Origin: Paenibacillus sinopodophylli
GTDB taxonomy: Bacteria > Bacillota > Bacilli > Paenibacillales > Paenibacillaceae
Direction of reading: 5' to 3'
NCBI RefSeq assembly: GCF_005930355.1
Contig: NZ_VDBO01000013.1
Coordinates: 1-64,000, forward strand
Length of the DNA stretch: 64,000 nucleotides
In this document: positions 1 through 7,661 of the stretch, in pieces
Numbering within the stretch: the stretch's first letter is position 1
How the letters are laid out: each line of letters opens with the position of its first letter
Position numbers and translations under genes: made by a program
The notes under the pieces: generated by a model
Database searches by the model: none
What the model saw: only the letters and a program-made list of their open reading frames with translations
Told to the model about the DNA's origin: nothing

Positions 1-77
1 CGTATGGCGGAATTGGCAGACGCACTAGACTTAGGATCTAGCGGGCGACCGTGGGGGTTCAAGTCCCTCTACGCGCA
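1..77 (+). tRNA. tRNA-Leu (anticodon UAG), 5' end cut by window
   Basis: The anticodon arm is a 5-bp CTAGA/TCTAG stem with loop CTTAGGA, giving anticodon TAG (Leu, CUN codons). The long variable arm is typical of class II tRNAs. The 3' acceptor strand TACGCGC would pair with GCGCGTA at the 5' end, so the first three bases lie outside the window. The discriminator base is A77 and CCA does not appear to be encoded (TCA follows). A terminator follows at 92-121. Confidence 0.93.
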
Positions 78-91
78 TCATAAGATGAATG

Positions 92-121
92 AAGTCCTTG
101 CTGAGCAAGGGCTTTTTCTTT
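92..121 (+). terminator. Rho-independent terminator after tRNA-Leu
   Basis: A hairpin AAGTCCTTG / CAAGGGCTT with a 5-nt loop is followed by a T-rich tract (TTTTTCTTT). It lies 15 nt after the tRNA-Leu 3' end. Confidence 0.7.
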
Positions 122-194
122 ATCTATTAAGAGTGAGTCGATTTCGGCCGCGTATTAGATTGACTAGAGAAAATGTAAGTTTTCAAAATAAAAC

Positions 195-223
195 TTGTGT
201 TTTTACTCGTAAAGTGATATATT
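195..223 (+). promoter_or_regulatory. Candidate sigma-A promoter of tRNA-Gly
   Basis: TTGTGT (195-200), a 17-nt spacer and TATATT (218-223) lie about 50 nt before the tRNA-Gly. The upstream tRNA has its own terminator, which makes a separate promoter plausible. Confidence 0.45.
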
Positions 224-274
224 ATTTCTTGTCGCCGAAATGTTAAACCACCTTAACTGGTGATTAACGACTAT

Positions 275-349
275 GCGGAAGTGGCTCAGCGGTAGAGCAT
301 CGCCTTGCCAAGGCGAGGGTCGCGGGTTCGATTCCCGTCTTCCGCTCCA
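275..349 (+). tRNA. tRNA-Gly (anticodon GCC)
   Basis: Acceptor GCGGAAG pairs with CTTCCGC, followed by T and an encoded CCA. The anticodon stem TCGCC/GGCGA encloses loop TTGCCAA, giving GCC (glycine GGC/GGU). The T arm CGGGTTCGATTCCCG is canonical. It is a 75-nt class I tRNA with a terminator just downstream. Confidence 0.97.
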
Positions 350-365
350 ACTTATTTACATCCAA

Positions 366-393
366 GACACCTTGCGTTGCGAGGTGTTTTTTT
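366..393 (+). terminator. Rho-independent terminator after tRNA-Gly
   Basis: Inverted repeat ACACCT / AGGTGT with a short GC-rich loop, followed by seven T residues, 17 nt after the tRNA. Confidence 0.8.
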
Positions 394-410
394 GTTATTT
401 AGGCAATTAA

Positions 411-488
411 GCGAAGCTGAAAATGGCTGCTGTAAGCGCAAATGTGCTCTTACAGCAGCCAAGTAACCGAAAGAGTGTGCTGGAAGCG
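411..488 (+). repeat. Single copy of the 112-bp repeat family (hairpin repeat)
   Basis: The stretch starts GCGAAGCT and contains a 12-bp inverted repeat GGCTGCTGTAAG / CTTACAGCAGCC, then CAAGTAACCG and GTGTGCTGGAAGCG. The same order of words occurs at 14089-14350, where the unit is tandem with a 112-bp period. In both places the repeat begins right after the T-tract of a terminator. It runs close to the start of the kinase gene at 520, so it probably forms part of that gene's leader. Confidence 0.8.
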
Positions 489-519
489 AGTAATTATGAT
501 GGACAAGGAGCTGGGCGAA

Positions 520-1137
520 ATGCGTAAACTTGTGTTTTTTGTTGGCGGGGCTGGTGCTGGCAAAACGACTTTAGCGAAAGCGTTGGCGAATAAAAGAAAT
601 GTGGCTGTTATAGATATGGATACGGTGCTTCGTCCTGCAGCCGTGGCGCTGATGACGCAGGCTGGGCTTGATCCGAGCGACCGAGATTCTGCCAGCTACA
701 AAGCTTTATGTCGTGATTTGGGCTATCGCCTTACGATGGATGCTGCGTTAGAGAATGTTGCGAATGAGGTGGATATGTTCGTTATTGGACCATTTACGAA
801 GGAAACGGAGACCCCTAATTGGATCGAGCAAGAGCTCTCGGCAATAGGAGCCTCTCTATTGAATGTAGATGTAAGGGTCGTGTTCGTTCAACTTCGAGAT
901 GACCGGCTCCACCATGAGCGGATCAAGCATAGAGGTCTGGAGCTGGATCAATACAAGCTAGACAATTGGGAGGCGTTCAGCCACTCACTCGTTAAGCGAG
1001 AGCTGAAATGGCCGCTTACAGCATCCTCCGTCCTTTATTATGACAATTCTGCCCCACTGACTGAGCAGAAGTTAGCTATGTTAGATAGGTTCGTATACGG
1101 CGGAGTCTCCGGCAGTGTGCAGTCATTACAGCCATGA
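520..1137 (+). CDS. P-loop kinase-like ATPase (AAA_33/zeta-like fold)
   Basis: This 205-residue protein begins almost directly with a Walker A motif (GGAGAGKTT) and a following IDMDT strand, as in small-molecule or nucleotide kinases of the AAA_33/zeta-toxin-like P-loop class. The substrate cannot be read from the sequence. I place the start at ATG 520 because AAGGAG (505-510) is well spaced before it. In-frame ATGs at 496 and 499 are alternatives with a poorer site. The longer frame from 442 would run through the intergenic repeat and is unlikely. No antitoxin-like partner is adjacent, so there is no reason to call it a toxin. The next gene converges on it. Confidence 0.75.
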   Translation: MRKLVFFVGGAGAGKTTLAKALANKRNVAVIDMDTVLRPAAVALMTQAGLDPSDRDSASYKALCRDLGYRLTMDAALENVANEVDMFVIGPFTKETETPNWIEQELSAIGASLLNVDVRVVFVQLRDDRLHHERIKHRGLELDQYKLDNWEAFSHSLVKRELKWPLTASSVLYYDNSAPLTEQKLAMLDRFVYGGVSGSVQSLQP

Positions 1138-1174
1138 TCTTTTTAGATTATGGGTGCTAGTCGCTATATTTCCA

Positions 1175-2560
1175 CTATTGCGGGAGCTTACCTTTCAGCT
1201 CGTTAAATAGTGCTTCTGTCTTGGCGGCTTCTTTATCATTAAATATAACGGCAAGCCCGTCCAGTTGGATGACAATGTATGGCGGCTTGTTCTTGAATAC
1301 ATAAAGTTTGGTTGTACCAACCTTCTCTAATGAGAAGTTACCGCGTGCATATTCTGCTGTTGCTGTACCGTTCGTTCGGAAGCCGCTTGGCAGCTCCTTC
1401 TCGAGCGTTATACTTTGGACGTCACTTAAGTTAAAGCTGTAATCGTATAATGGGTAATCAATGGCTACGACTCCGCTATCTGATATCGTAATCGTTGGTA
1501 CAGTTTGGTCAGATTGGACGGCAAATGCGGCGAGTGGAAGGATAATGAGCAACGCTAGTGCGATACTGCCATATTGAAGCCATTTTCCGCCTCGCGCAGC
1601 CATATTGACTGTCGACCCCATACCGATTCGTTTAGGAACCATAACGGACGGGTCTTCAGGGTTGTAGTAGGTTGAGCCGTTAATCCAGTAGCCGTCATCA
1701 TCGGTCAGAATCGCTTCCCCGTTAGTATCCGCTAGATGTTCCTCTAATTCGCGTACTTTGTTGTGCACAAAAAAGATACTGCCAAGCGGTATCAAGGAAA
1801 CCATGATGATGCCAATCATCCACTGCGTAAAGGTTAGGGTGCTTCCATTAGAGAGTATCAAATAAGCGACAAGGGCATTAATGCTCTCAAAAACAGCCAT
1901 TGCGGGCCAAAGTATCGACCAGTAGCGCCTTGCGGCACGGTTGATAGCAGCATTTATATCATGGTTTTCGCTGTAAATCTTCGTTTTCATATGGCCAAAG
2001 GCCGCAAAGATGACATACAATATGACGCTCATTGCGAGCGAGGCAACCCCGGACATTCTGAGGAGAATGTCATGGTTCGACAAAGAAATGAAAATGGGTG
2101 TAATGGAAAGGAGCGCAGGAATAATGAACCAGTAAGGAGAGACGAGCCTCGATTTCTTGAGCTGTGTAATCTTGGCATCAATGCGGATTGTCCGCGTCTC
2201 ACCGACAAACCATGCATTCTCACGTTTCATTCTAGCGGCTTTATGATGAATACGGTTGAAGGGGAGTTTGGATGTATACAGAAAAGCAGCAATCCATACA
2301 AACAGATAGATAAGCGACAGCGAGAAATAGCGGTCTAGCACAAAAAATGGTGCTAACGTTATGAGTGTAATAACGGCATAGACTGTGTAGTTTTTTTTGT
2401 AATCCGTTTGAAGTTGTTTAATTCTTGGATCTTTGAGTCCCTGCTTTGGGAATGTAACACCGAACAGGATCTGATTGCTTGGTACGGCTTGCTTCACATA
2501 CATGACAATGATAGTGATATACACGATGAAAACTGTAATAATGAGATATAGATTGCTCAT
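1175..2560 (-). CDS. Membrane protein with DUF1648/DUF5808-like and PH-like regions
   Basis: This integral membrane protein of 461 residues has hydrophobic segments near the N-terminus (LYLIITVFIVYITIIVMYV), pairs of helices around residues 60-110, 145-200, 215-270, and one near 330-350. A soluble insert reads YWINGSTYYNPEDP then VPKRIGMGSTVN, the pattern of DUF5808 domains. The last ~110 residues look like a bacterial PH-type beta domain. The start is ATG 2560, preceded by AGGAG at good spacing. It begins 10 nt after the GntR gene ends, so the two form an operon. GntR/YtrA regulators are commonly paired with DUF1648 membrane proteins, but the function is unknown. Confidence 0.8.
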   Translation of the reverse strand: MSNLYLIITVFIVYITIIVMYVKQAVPSNQILFGVTFPKQGLKDPRIKQLQTDYKKNYTVYAVITLITLAPFFVLDRYFSLSLIYLFVWIAAFLYTSKLPFNRIHHKAARMKRENAWFVGETRTIRIDAKITQLKKSRLVSPYWFIIPALLSITPIFISLSNHDILLRMSGVASLAMSVILYVIFAAFGHMKTKIYSENHDINAAINRAARRYWSILWPAMAVFESINALVAYLILSNGSTLTFTQWMIGIIMVSLIPLGSIFFVHNKVRELEEHLADTNGEAILTDDDGYWINGSTYYNPEDPSVMVPKRIGMGSTVNMAARGGKWLQYGSIALALLIILPLAAFAVQSDQTVPTITISDSGVVAIDYPLYDYSFNLSDVQSITLEKELPSGFRTNGTATAEYARGNFSLEKVGTTKLYVFKNKPPYIVIQLDGLAVIFNDKEAAKTEALFNELKGKLPQ

Positions 2561-2570
2561 AGTTGGTCTC

Positions 2571-2966
2571 CTATTCTGGGAGGGAATGATGTTTGCGGGC
2601 TGCTGCTGCAAATAGAGTAGAGCACATGTTCATGAATTCCTCTTGCTCGACTCCTTTTAGACTGGCTTCTGAGATAACGAGCTGCAGCTCATGTCCGAGC
2701 TTTTGGCTGAAATCAAGCTGCTTGTTCCAAACGGTGCTTACCTTGGCGCCATGGCGACGATCAATGGATATGTAACCCTCGTTCTTCAATATGGCATAAG
2801 CTTTGTTGACCGTCATAGCATTCACTCCAAGATCATCTGCGAGCTGTCTCACGGAAGGCAAGCGTTCACCATATTCCAGTCCGCCTACACCAATTCCGAT
2901 GACAATTTGGTTGCGGAGCTGTACGTAGATCGGAATATCACTGTTATAGTCAAGCTTTAATATCAT
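2571..2966 (-). CDS. GntR-family (YtrA-type) transcriptional regulator
   Basis: The 131-residue protein has an N-terminal winged helix: IPIYVQLRNQIVIGI, LPSVRQLADDLGVNAMTVNKAY and LKNEGYISIDRRHG. The effector region is very short and helical, which is typical of the YtrA subgroup, whose members usually control an adjacent membrane or ABC system. It is the first gene of a two-gene operon with the membrane protein at 1175-2560. A perfect 11-bp inverted repeat lies 25 nt upstream (2992-3020) and is the likely autoregulatory operator. Confidence 0.9.
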   Translation of the reverse strand: MILKLDYNSDIPIYVQLRNQIVIGIGVGGLEYGERLPSVRQLADDLGVNAMTVNKAYAILKNEGYISIDRRHGAKVSTVWNKQLDFSQKLGHELQLVISEASLKGVEQEEFMNMCSTLFAAAARKHHSLPE

Positions 2967-2991
2967 CGGATCACCCCTGTCTATAAAGTAT

Positions 2992-3020
2992 TATATGTAT
3001 TATGAATAGTAATACATATA
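2992..3020. promoter_or_regulatory. Candidate operator of the YtrA-type GntR regulator
   Basis: Perfect 11-bp inverted repeat TATATGTATTA (2992-3002) and TAATACATATA (3010-3020) around a 7-nt centre, just upstream of the GntR start and in front of the divergent oxidoreductase gene. The position suggests autoregulation. The binding itself is inferred. Confidence 0.6.
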
Positions 3021-3050
3021 TGATGAATAGTCAAAAATGAATGCTTACTT

Positions 3051-3080
3051 TGGACAGGGGGTGCTTCGGATAGCTATAAT
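3051..3080 (+). promoter_or_regulatory. Sigma-A promoter for the Gfo/Idh/MocA gene
   Basis: TGGACA (3051-3056), 18-nt spacer and a perfect TATAAT (3075-3080), about 75 nt before the oxidoreductase start. Confidence 0.6.
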
Positions 3081-3155
3081 AAGCAGAAGCGGATGAAGAT
3101 CCGAAAACCATTCGATCAAAGACTAACCCAATACAATCGCCAAGGAGAGAACATG

Positions 3156-4157
3156 ATGATTAGATTCGGCATTATCGGAACGAACTGGATAACGGAGACG
3201 TTTATTGAAGCTGCACGTGAGGTAGAGGACTTCGCACTTGCGGCAGTATATTCGCGTTCGGCAGAAACTGCTGATGCGTTCGCAGACAAGCATCAGATTG
3301 CAGGCAGATTCACTGATATTACCGAAATGGCGGCAAGCGGGAAAATCGATGCCGTATACATAGCAAGTCCTAACTCCTTTCACGCGAGACATGCGATTGC
3401 TTGCATGAAGCAGGGCATTCATGTGCTCTGTGAGAAGCCAATCGCATCGAATGCGTATGAGCTGCGCCAGATGATCGCTGCTGCCAAAGAGAACGGGGTA
3501 TTGCTGATGGAAGCTTTGAAATCGACGTTTCTTCCCGGATTTCAAGCGATACAAGAAAATATAAGCAAGCTCGGAGAGGTTCGGCGCTATTTTGCAACCT
3601 ATTGCCAATACTCCTCTAGATACGATGCTTACAAGTCAGGAACGGTGCTTAATGCGTTTAATCCTTCATTCTCCAATGGTGCGCTAATGGATTTAGGCAT
3701 TTATTGTCTATATCCGCTCGTTGCGCTATTTGGCAAGCCCGATGTTGTCAAAGCGACCGGTGTTATGCTGGAATCCGGCGTAGATGGTGAGGGCAGTATC
3801 GTGCTGCAATACGCAACGATGGACGCAGTCATCATGTATTCAAAAATTACACATTCTTCCCTGCCGTCGGAGATTCAGGGAGAGAGCGGCAGCATCGTCA
3901 TTGATAAGATAAGCGAGCCTAGTAGGGTTCAAATCGTCTATCGTGACGGAACGAGTGAGGATATCTCGCGAGAGACCAGCAGCAAGTTTATGTTCTATGA
4001 GGCGAAAGCGTTTATCGAGCTGGTGAAAGCCAGTCGTACCGAATCAAATGTTAATTCGTTCACGAATTCATTAATTACGCTTGAAATCATGGATGAGGCA
4101 AGGAAGCAAATTGGCCTAAGCTATCCAGCAGACCAAGCAGCTTTAGATGACCATTGA
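3156..4157 (+). CDS. Gfo/Idh/MocA-family NAD(P)-dependent oxidoreductase
   Basis: The 333-residue protein opens with a Rossmann strand-turn (FGIIGTNWITETFIEAA). It carries the family EKP motif (VLCEKPIASN, near residue 99), whose lysine contributes to catalysis and cofactor binding. The C-terminal alpha/beta dimerisation and substrate domain is complete at the usual family length. Substrates of such enzymes are typically sugars or cyclitols; nothing here identifies one. AAGGAG at 3142-3147 serves ATG 3156, with ATG 3153 also possible. It is a stand-alone gene between the GntR operator and the NAD operon. Confidence 0.88.
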   Translation: MIRFGIIGTNWITETFIEAAREVEDFALAAVYSRSAETADAFADKHQIAGRFTDITEMAASGKIDAVYIASPNSFHARHAIACMKQGIHVLCEKPIASNAYELRQMIAAAKENGVLLMEALKSTFLPGFQAIQENISKLGEVRRYFATYCQYSSRYDAYKSGTVLNAFNPSFSNGALMDLGIYCLYPLVALFGKPDVVKATGVMLESGVDGEGSIVLQYATMDAVIMYSKITHSSLPSEIQGESGSIVIDKISEPSRVQIVYRDGTSEDISRETSSKFMFYEAKAFIELVKASRTESNVNSFTNSLITLEIMDEARKQIGLSYPADQAALDDH

Positions 4158-4176
4158 CCTATTTTTAGCAAAAGAA

Positions 4177-4211
4177 TTGACAACGCGCTTTAATAATGTC
4201 ATTATGATAAT
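4177..4211 (+). promoter_or_regulatory. Promoter and palindromic operator candidate of the Nudix-prs-nadV operon
   Basis: TTGACA (4177-4182) is a perfect -35. A TATGAT (4203-4208) or GATAAT (4206-4211) follows at longer than ideal spacing. A perfect 6-bp inverted repeat ATAATG-T-CATTAT (4193-4205) overlaps the -10 region, where a repressor would act. The encoded Nudix/winged-helix protein is the obvious candidate to bind it. A similar TTGACA...ATTATGAT arrangement stands before the leader ORF at 7423. Confidence 0.55.
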
Positions 4212-4252
4212 ATCAAAAGGAAGAAATATTCCTGATCAGGAGAGCGACAACC

Positions 4253-5017
4253 ATGGTCGAAAATGAATCGAATTATTCTGCCGCCAATTACCGTACGCCT
4301 GACGGCGCTCCGGCGGATATCGTAATCTTCACAATCGTTTCCACAGATAAGCAGTCTGCGAAGAAGGCTTTGCCCACCCGTGAGCTGCATGTCATGCTAA
4401 TCAAGCGAAATATTTGGCCCTTCGAAGGGCAGTGGGCATTGCCAGGAGGCTTCACCAAGGAGAACGAAACCGTCTATGAATGCGCAAGGCGCGAGCTTCA
4501 CGAAGAGACGGCAGTCGATGATGTGCATATCGAATATTTCAACGTATACAGCGAGCCAGGACGAGATCCGAGGGGATGGATTATCTCGCATGCTTTCCTA
4601 GCGCTCGTCAACGAAAAGCTGCTGGCGCACAGAGCTGCAGCCGTGGATGCTTCTGACGTAAGGCTGTTCACGATGGAAGAAGCACTGCGCATGGATCTGG
4701 CTTTTGACCATCAACGGATATTAATAGATGCCCTGCAAGGCATACGCAAGAAGATGATGACGACGACAATTGCGAAGGAGTTTCTTCCAGAGGAATTTAC
4801 GCTGAGCGAGCTGTACCAGGTTATTCGGACGGTCGTTCAAGATTTCGAAGAGCCGAATTTCATTCGCAAGCTAACGTCGACGAAGAGCCGCAGCACCATT
4901 ATTGAGGAAGCTGTGGATGAGAACGGAGTGCCCAAGCAGTCTAAACAGTATTCGCAGCGTGCGGCACAATTGTACCGTTTCACAAAAGAAGAGCCACAGT
5001 TGTCTATCTATAGCTGA
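4253..5017 (+). CDS. Nudix-domain protein with C-terminal winged helix, NrtR-like
   Basis: This 254-residue protein has an N-terminal Nudix fold with box residues 66-88 (GFTKENE, then RELHEET). The catalytic glutamates are intact; only the glycine near the end of the consensus is Ala. The C-terminal ~90 residues (EFTLSELYQVI, FIRKL) match the winged-helix part of NrtR-type regulators, which sense ADP-ribose-like metabolites and control NAD biosynthesis genes. Its place as first gene before a PRPP synthetase-like gene and nadV fits that role. Because the Nudix box is nearly complete it could also hydrolyse ADP-ribose. A palindrome in its own promoter suggests autoregulation. Confidence 0.85.
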   Translation: MVENESNYSAANYRTPDGAPADIVIFTIVSTDKQSAKKALPTRELHVMLIKRNIWPFEGQWALPGGFTKENETVYECARRELHEETAVDDVHIEYFNVYSEPGRDPRGWIISHAFLALVNEKLLAHRAAAVDASDVRLFTMEEALRMDLAFDHQRILIDALQGIRKKMMTTTIAKEFLPEEFTLSELYQVIRTVVQDFEEPNFIRKLTSTKSRSTIIEEAVDENGVPKQSKQYSQRAAQLYRFTKEEPQLSIYS

Positions 5018-5040
5018 TTGCATACGAGGAGAGTGACGGC

Positions 5041-5850
5041 ATGCTGAAATTTAATGGAGTGGAGCTAGGTTTGAAGCAGTTCCCGAACGGCGAGACGCTA
5101 ATGAATGGCGATGAGATTCTGATGTACATGGCGGATTTCAATACGATTGTATGGAAATACGAGGATGACGGCGATCTCATTAAGCTGATGTTCGTCAAAA
5201 GCTATCTCGATGATCGAAGAGTCAAATGTACGCTTACGATCTACTATATGCCTTATAGCCGAATGGATCGAATAGAGGGAACCTCTGCCTTTACGTTAAA
5301 ATATACAGCGTCGTTCATTAACCAATTGCAGTTCGAGTCGGTTATGGTTATCGAGCCGCATTCTGACGTAACGCTTGCGCTCCTTGACCGCAGTACAGGC
5401 AAATATCCGACGATCCAGCTGCTGGAGCAGGTAGCGGCAGAGGTTGGGTTTGACGCAGAGCAAGATTATCTGTTCTTCCCGGATGCAGGTGCCCAGAAGC
5501 GTTACAGCAAAGTAGAGGGCTATAAGCAATTGGTAGGCTTCAAGGCAAGAGACTTCCAGACTGGGCAAATCAAAAGTTTGGACGTTGTAGGCAATGTAGA
5601 GCGCAAAGGTTTTAAGGCGATCATTGTTGATGATCTTTGCTCGTATGGCGGGACCTTTATGCTTAGTGCGGAGAAGTTGAAGGAGATTGGAGCATCGCAT
5701 ATTTATTTGTTGGTCGGACACTGCGAGAATTCGATCTACAAAGGAAAAATACTAGGTTCGGATCTTATTGATAAAGTATATACGACCGATACGATACTCA
5801 GCCAAAACGGGCATGAAAAAATTCACGTATACGAAATGGGAGGCCTATAA
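5041..5850 (+). CDS. Short ribose-phosphate pyrophosphokinase-like protein (PRPP synthetase)
   Basis: The 269-residue protein has the PRPP-synthetase landmarks: YYMPYSRMDR near residues 68-77 (ATP-binding loop), EPHSDVT in mid-protein, and the PRPP loop VDDLCSYGGTF near 197-207. It is shorter and more divergent than housekeeping Prs (about 315 residues) and resembles the forms found beside nadV in phages and accessory operons. Its product PRPP is the co-substrate of NadV, the next gene, whose start lies one base past its stop. The two likely act together, regenerating NMN from nicotinamide and ribose-5-phosphate. Confidence 0.87.
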   Translation: MLKFNGVELGLKQFPNGETLMNGDEILMYMADFNTIVWKYEDDGDLIKLMFVKSYLDDRRVKCTLTIYYMPYSRMDRIEGTSAFTLKYTASFINQLQFESVMVIEPHSDVTLALLDRSTGKYPTIQLLEQVAAEVGFDAEQDYLFFPDAGAQKRYSKVEGYKQLVGFKARDFQTGQIKSLDVVGNVERKGFKAIIVDDLCSYGGTFMLSAEKLKEIGASHIYLLVGHCENSIYKGKILGSDLIDKVYTTDTILSQNGHEKIHVYEMGGL

Positions 5851-5851
5851 G

Positions 5852-7336
5852 ATGACTCAAACATTCGTTTATCCAGCAACGCTGCTATGTGATTTCTACA
5901 AGGTGAGCCACAAAAACCAGTATCCGAAAGGTACAGAGCTTGTGTATTCGACCTGGACTGCACGTACGAGCCGGCTAGATGGTATCCATGAGGTTGTTGC
6001 TTTTGGTTTCCAATCGTTTATCAAGCAATATTTGATCGCTTATTTCAATGACCATTTCTTCGCCCGGGCAAAGGAAGAGGTTGCTGCTGAGTACAAACGG
6101 TTGATCCAGTACGCACTTGGTGAAGCGAACCCAGACGCCTCGCACATCGAGGAACTGCATGACCTTGGCTATTTGCCGATCCGTATCAAAGCGATCAAAG
6201 AAGGCGCAATGGTTCCCGTAAGAGTTCCGATGCTGACAATCGAGAACACGAAGCCTGAATTTTTCTGGCTGACAAATTATTTGGAAACACTCATGTCGTG
6301 CCAATTGTGGATGCCGGCTACAAGCGCGACGCTGGCTTTCGAATACCGCAAAATATTAGAGGCTTACGCGCTCCAAACAAATGGAGACAGCGCTGGCGTA
6401 CCGTTCCAAGGCCATGATTTCTCGATGCGGGGTATGGGGGCGCTTGAATCGGCGCTAGGGAGCAGTGCAGGGCATCTATTATCGTTCACAGGTACGGATA
6501 CCATTCCAGCTATTATTTATCTAGAAAACTATTATAACGCTAACATTGCGAACGAATTGGTAGGGACATCGATTCCGGCAACGGAGCACAGCGTCATGTG
6601 TGCGCACGGTCGTGACGAGATGGCGTCGTACCGCTACCTGATTAAGGAAGTGTATCCTAGCGGCTTTGTGTCGATCGTATCGGATACTTGGGATCTATGG
6701 AGCGTGCTTGATGTGGTTATCCGCGGCCTGAAGGAAGACATTATGAGCAGGGACGGTAAGGTGGTTATACGTCCGGATAGCGGAGATCCCGTCAACATTA
6801 TATGCGGCGACCCGAATGGGGAGAGTGAATTCGAGCGCAAGGGCGTAATTGAGATGCTGTGGGATATTTTCGGAGGAACGATTACGGAGAAGGGCTACAA
6901 ACAGCTTGACAGCCATATTGGTGCGATATACGGCGATGCAATTACGATTTCGCGCTGCAATGAAATTTGCGAGAAGCTTGCTGCCAAAGGCTTTGCTTCG
7001 ACGAATATGGTATTTGGCATCGGTTCTTTCACTTACCAATACAATACTCGTGACACGTTCGGCTTCGCCTTGAAATCGACATTCACGATCGTTGAAGGCG
7101 AAGAACGTAAAATTTATAAAGACCCTAAAACCGACAATGGAGTGAAAAAATCGCAAACGGGCCTTGTACTCGTTACGGAGCAGGATGGTAAGCTTGCCTT
7201 CACCGACAATCTAAGCGTGGCGGAATATGAAGCTCGCAAAGCGGAGGATCAGCTGGAGGTTGTGTTTGAGGATGGCAAGCTCGTACGGGATTTGACGCTT
7301 GCCGAGGTGCGAGCGAACTTATTGGCTCATTTGTAA
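5852..7336 (+). CDS. nadV: Nicotinamide phosphoribosyltransferase NadV
   Basis: The 494-residue enzyme should condense nicotinamide with PRPP to give NMN, a direct salvage route to NAD. Features of the NAMPT/NadV family include the N-terminal LLCDFYKVSHKNQYP, the mid-protein FSMRGMGALESA, the phosphate-binding region VVIRPDSGDP, and GIGSFTYQYNTRDT near the end. Length matches NadV and differs from PncB. ATG 5852 follows GGGAGG and sits one base after the prs stop. A separate nicotinate enzyme (PncB) is encoded at 22891, so the strain can use both bases. NadV inside this operon suggests NAD recovery under a special condition. Confidence 0.93.
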   Translation: MTQTFVYPATLLCDFYKVSHKNQYPKGTELVYSTWTARTSRLDGIHEVVAFGFQSFIKQYLIAYFNDHFFARAKEEVAAEYKRLIQYALGEANPDASHIEELHDLGYLPIRIKAIKEGAMVPVRVPMLTIENTKPEFFWLTNYLETLMSCQLWMPATSATLAFEYRKILEAYALQTNGDSAGVPFQGHDFSMRGMGALESALGSSAGHLLSFTGTDTIPAIIYLENYYNANIANELVGTSIPATEHSVMCAHGRDEMASYRYLIKEVYPSGFVSIVSDTWDLWSVLDVVIRGLKEDIMSRDGKVVIRPDSGDPVNIICGDPNGESEFERKGVIEMLWDIFGGTITEKGYKQLDSHIGAIYGDAITISRCNEICEKLAAKGFASTNMVFGIGSFTYQYNTRDTFGFALKSTFTIVEGEERKIYKDPKTDNGVKKSQTGLVLVTEQDGKLAFTDNLSVAEYEARKAEDQLEVVFEDGKLVRDLTLAEVRANLLAHL

Positions 7337-7360
7337 ATTTAACAAATTTCCACAAAAAGG

Positions 7361-7390
7361 TTGACAGATGCATCGTAATGGGAATATTAT
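7361..7390 (+). promoter_or_regulatory. Promoter before leader ORF 1 and rtcB
   Basis: TTGACA (7361-7366), 18-nt spacer and TATTAT (7385-7390). The ATTATGAT word that includes the -10 also occurs in the promoter at 4177-4211 at nearly the same distance from TTGACA, so the two units may share a regulator. Confidence 0.6.
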
Positions 7391-7422
7391 GATGTAAATC
7401 AAATGAATGGAGGTCGATGACA

Positions 7423-7539
7423 ATGTTCAAACACAATCTAGAACAAAGCACAGCATTATTCAATAAAAGTTATGAAAGCAAGTTCAATGATAGCAAGTCC
7501 ATTTCATCGGCCTCTGCGGGGCCTGTGACTGTATTCTAA
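7423..7539 (+). CDS. Small leader ORF 1 (38 aa) upstream of rtcB
   Basis: This short open frame has a strong GGAGG (7409-7413) nine bases before ATG 7423; an in-frame ATG at 7417 is too close. The peptide is hydrophilic, rich in Ser, Asn and Lys (MFKHNLEQSTALFNKSYESK, then ...SISSASAGPVTVF). I recognise no family. The stop codon lies inside the 5' arm of an 11-bp stem (7530-7579), and a terminator follows before rtcB. This is the layout of a translated attenuation leader, although a functional small protein is also possible. A second ORF of similar size and setting is at 9108. Confidence 0.6.
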   Translation: MFKHNLEQSTALFNKSYESKFNDSKSISSASAGPVTVF

Positions 7540-7579
7540 TTTTCTGTATGCTGCAAGCTGCTGCATCGATTAGAATACA
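7530..7579 (+). promoter_or_regulatory. Leader stem-loop overlapping the stop of ORF 1
   Basis: Perfect 11-bp inverted repeat TGTATTCTAAT (7530-7540) and ATTAGAATACA (7569-7579). Within it is a second hairpin ATGCTGCA-AGC-TGCTGCAT (7548-7566, one mismatch). A ribosome at the ORF stop would melt the outer stem, so it could couple translation to the terminator at 7592. Confidence 0.7.
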
Positions 7580-7591
7580 AAGGCGCAAGTA

Positions 7592-7627
7592 AAGCCATGG
7601 ACGATTTATAAGGTCCATGGCTTTTTT
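7592..7627 (+). terminator. Terminator/attenuator between leader ORF 1 and rtcB
   Basis: An 11-bp stem AAGCCATGGAC / GTCCATGGCTT with a 10-nt loop is followed by TTTTT. GTCCAT inside ORF 1 (7497-7502) can pair with ATGGAC of the 5' arm (7597-7602), a possible antiterminator. No other promoter for rtcB is evident downstream. Confidence 0.82.
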
Positions 7628-7661
7628 GTGTTCATTTGATTATTGAGGAGATTAAACGTTT

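Noticed and set aside
4..246. Open frame of 80 codons over the first tRNA
   Set aside because: It reads through tRNA-Leu and its terminator and has no ribosome site.
1..349. tRNA genes as integration site of an island
   Set aside because: No integrase and no duplicated tRNA 3' end was found; only the 112-bp repeat suggests a boundary.
520..1137. Zeta-toxin/toxin-antitoxin reading of the P-loop kinase
   Set aside because: No epsilon-like antitoxin gene is adjacent and the key toxin residues cannot be confirmed by eye.
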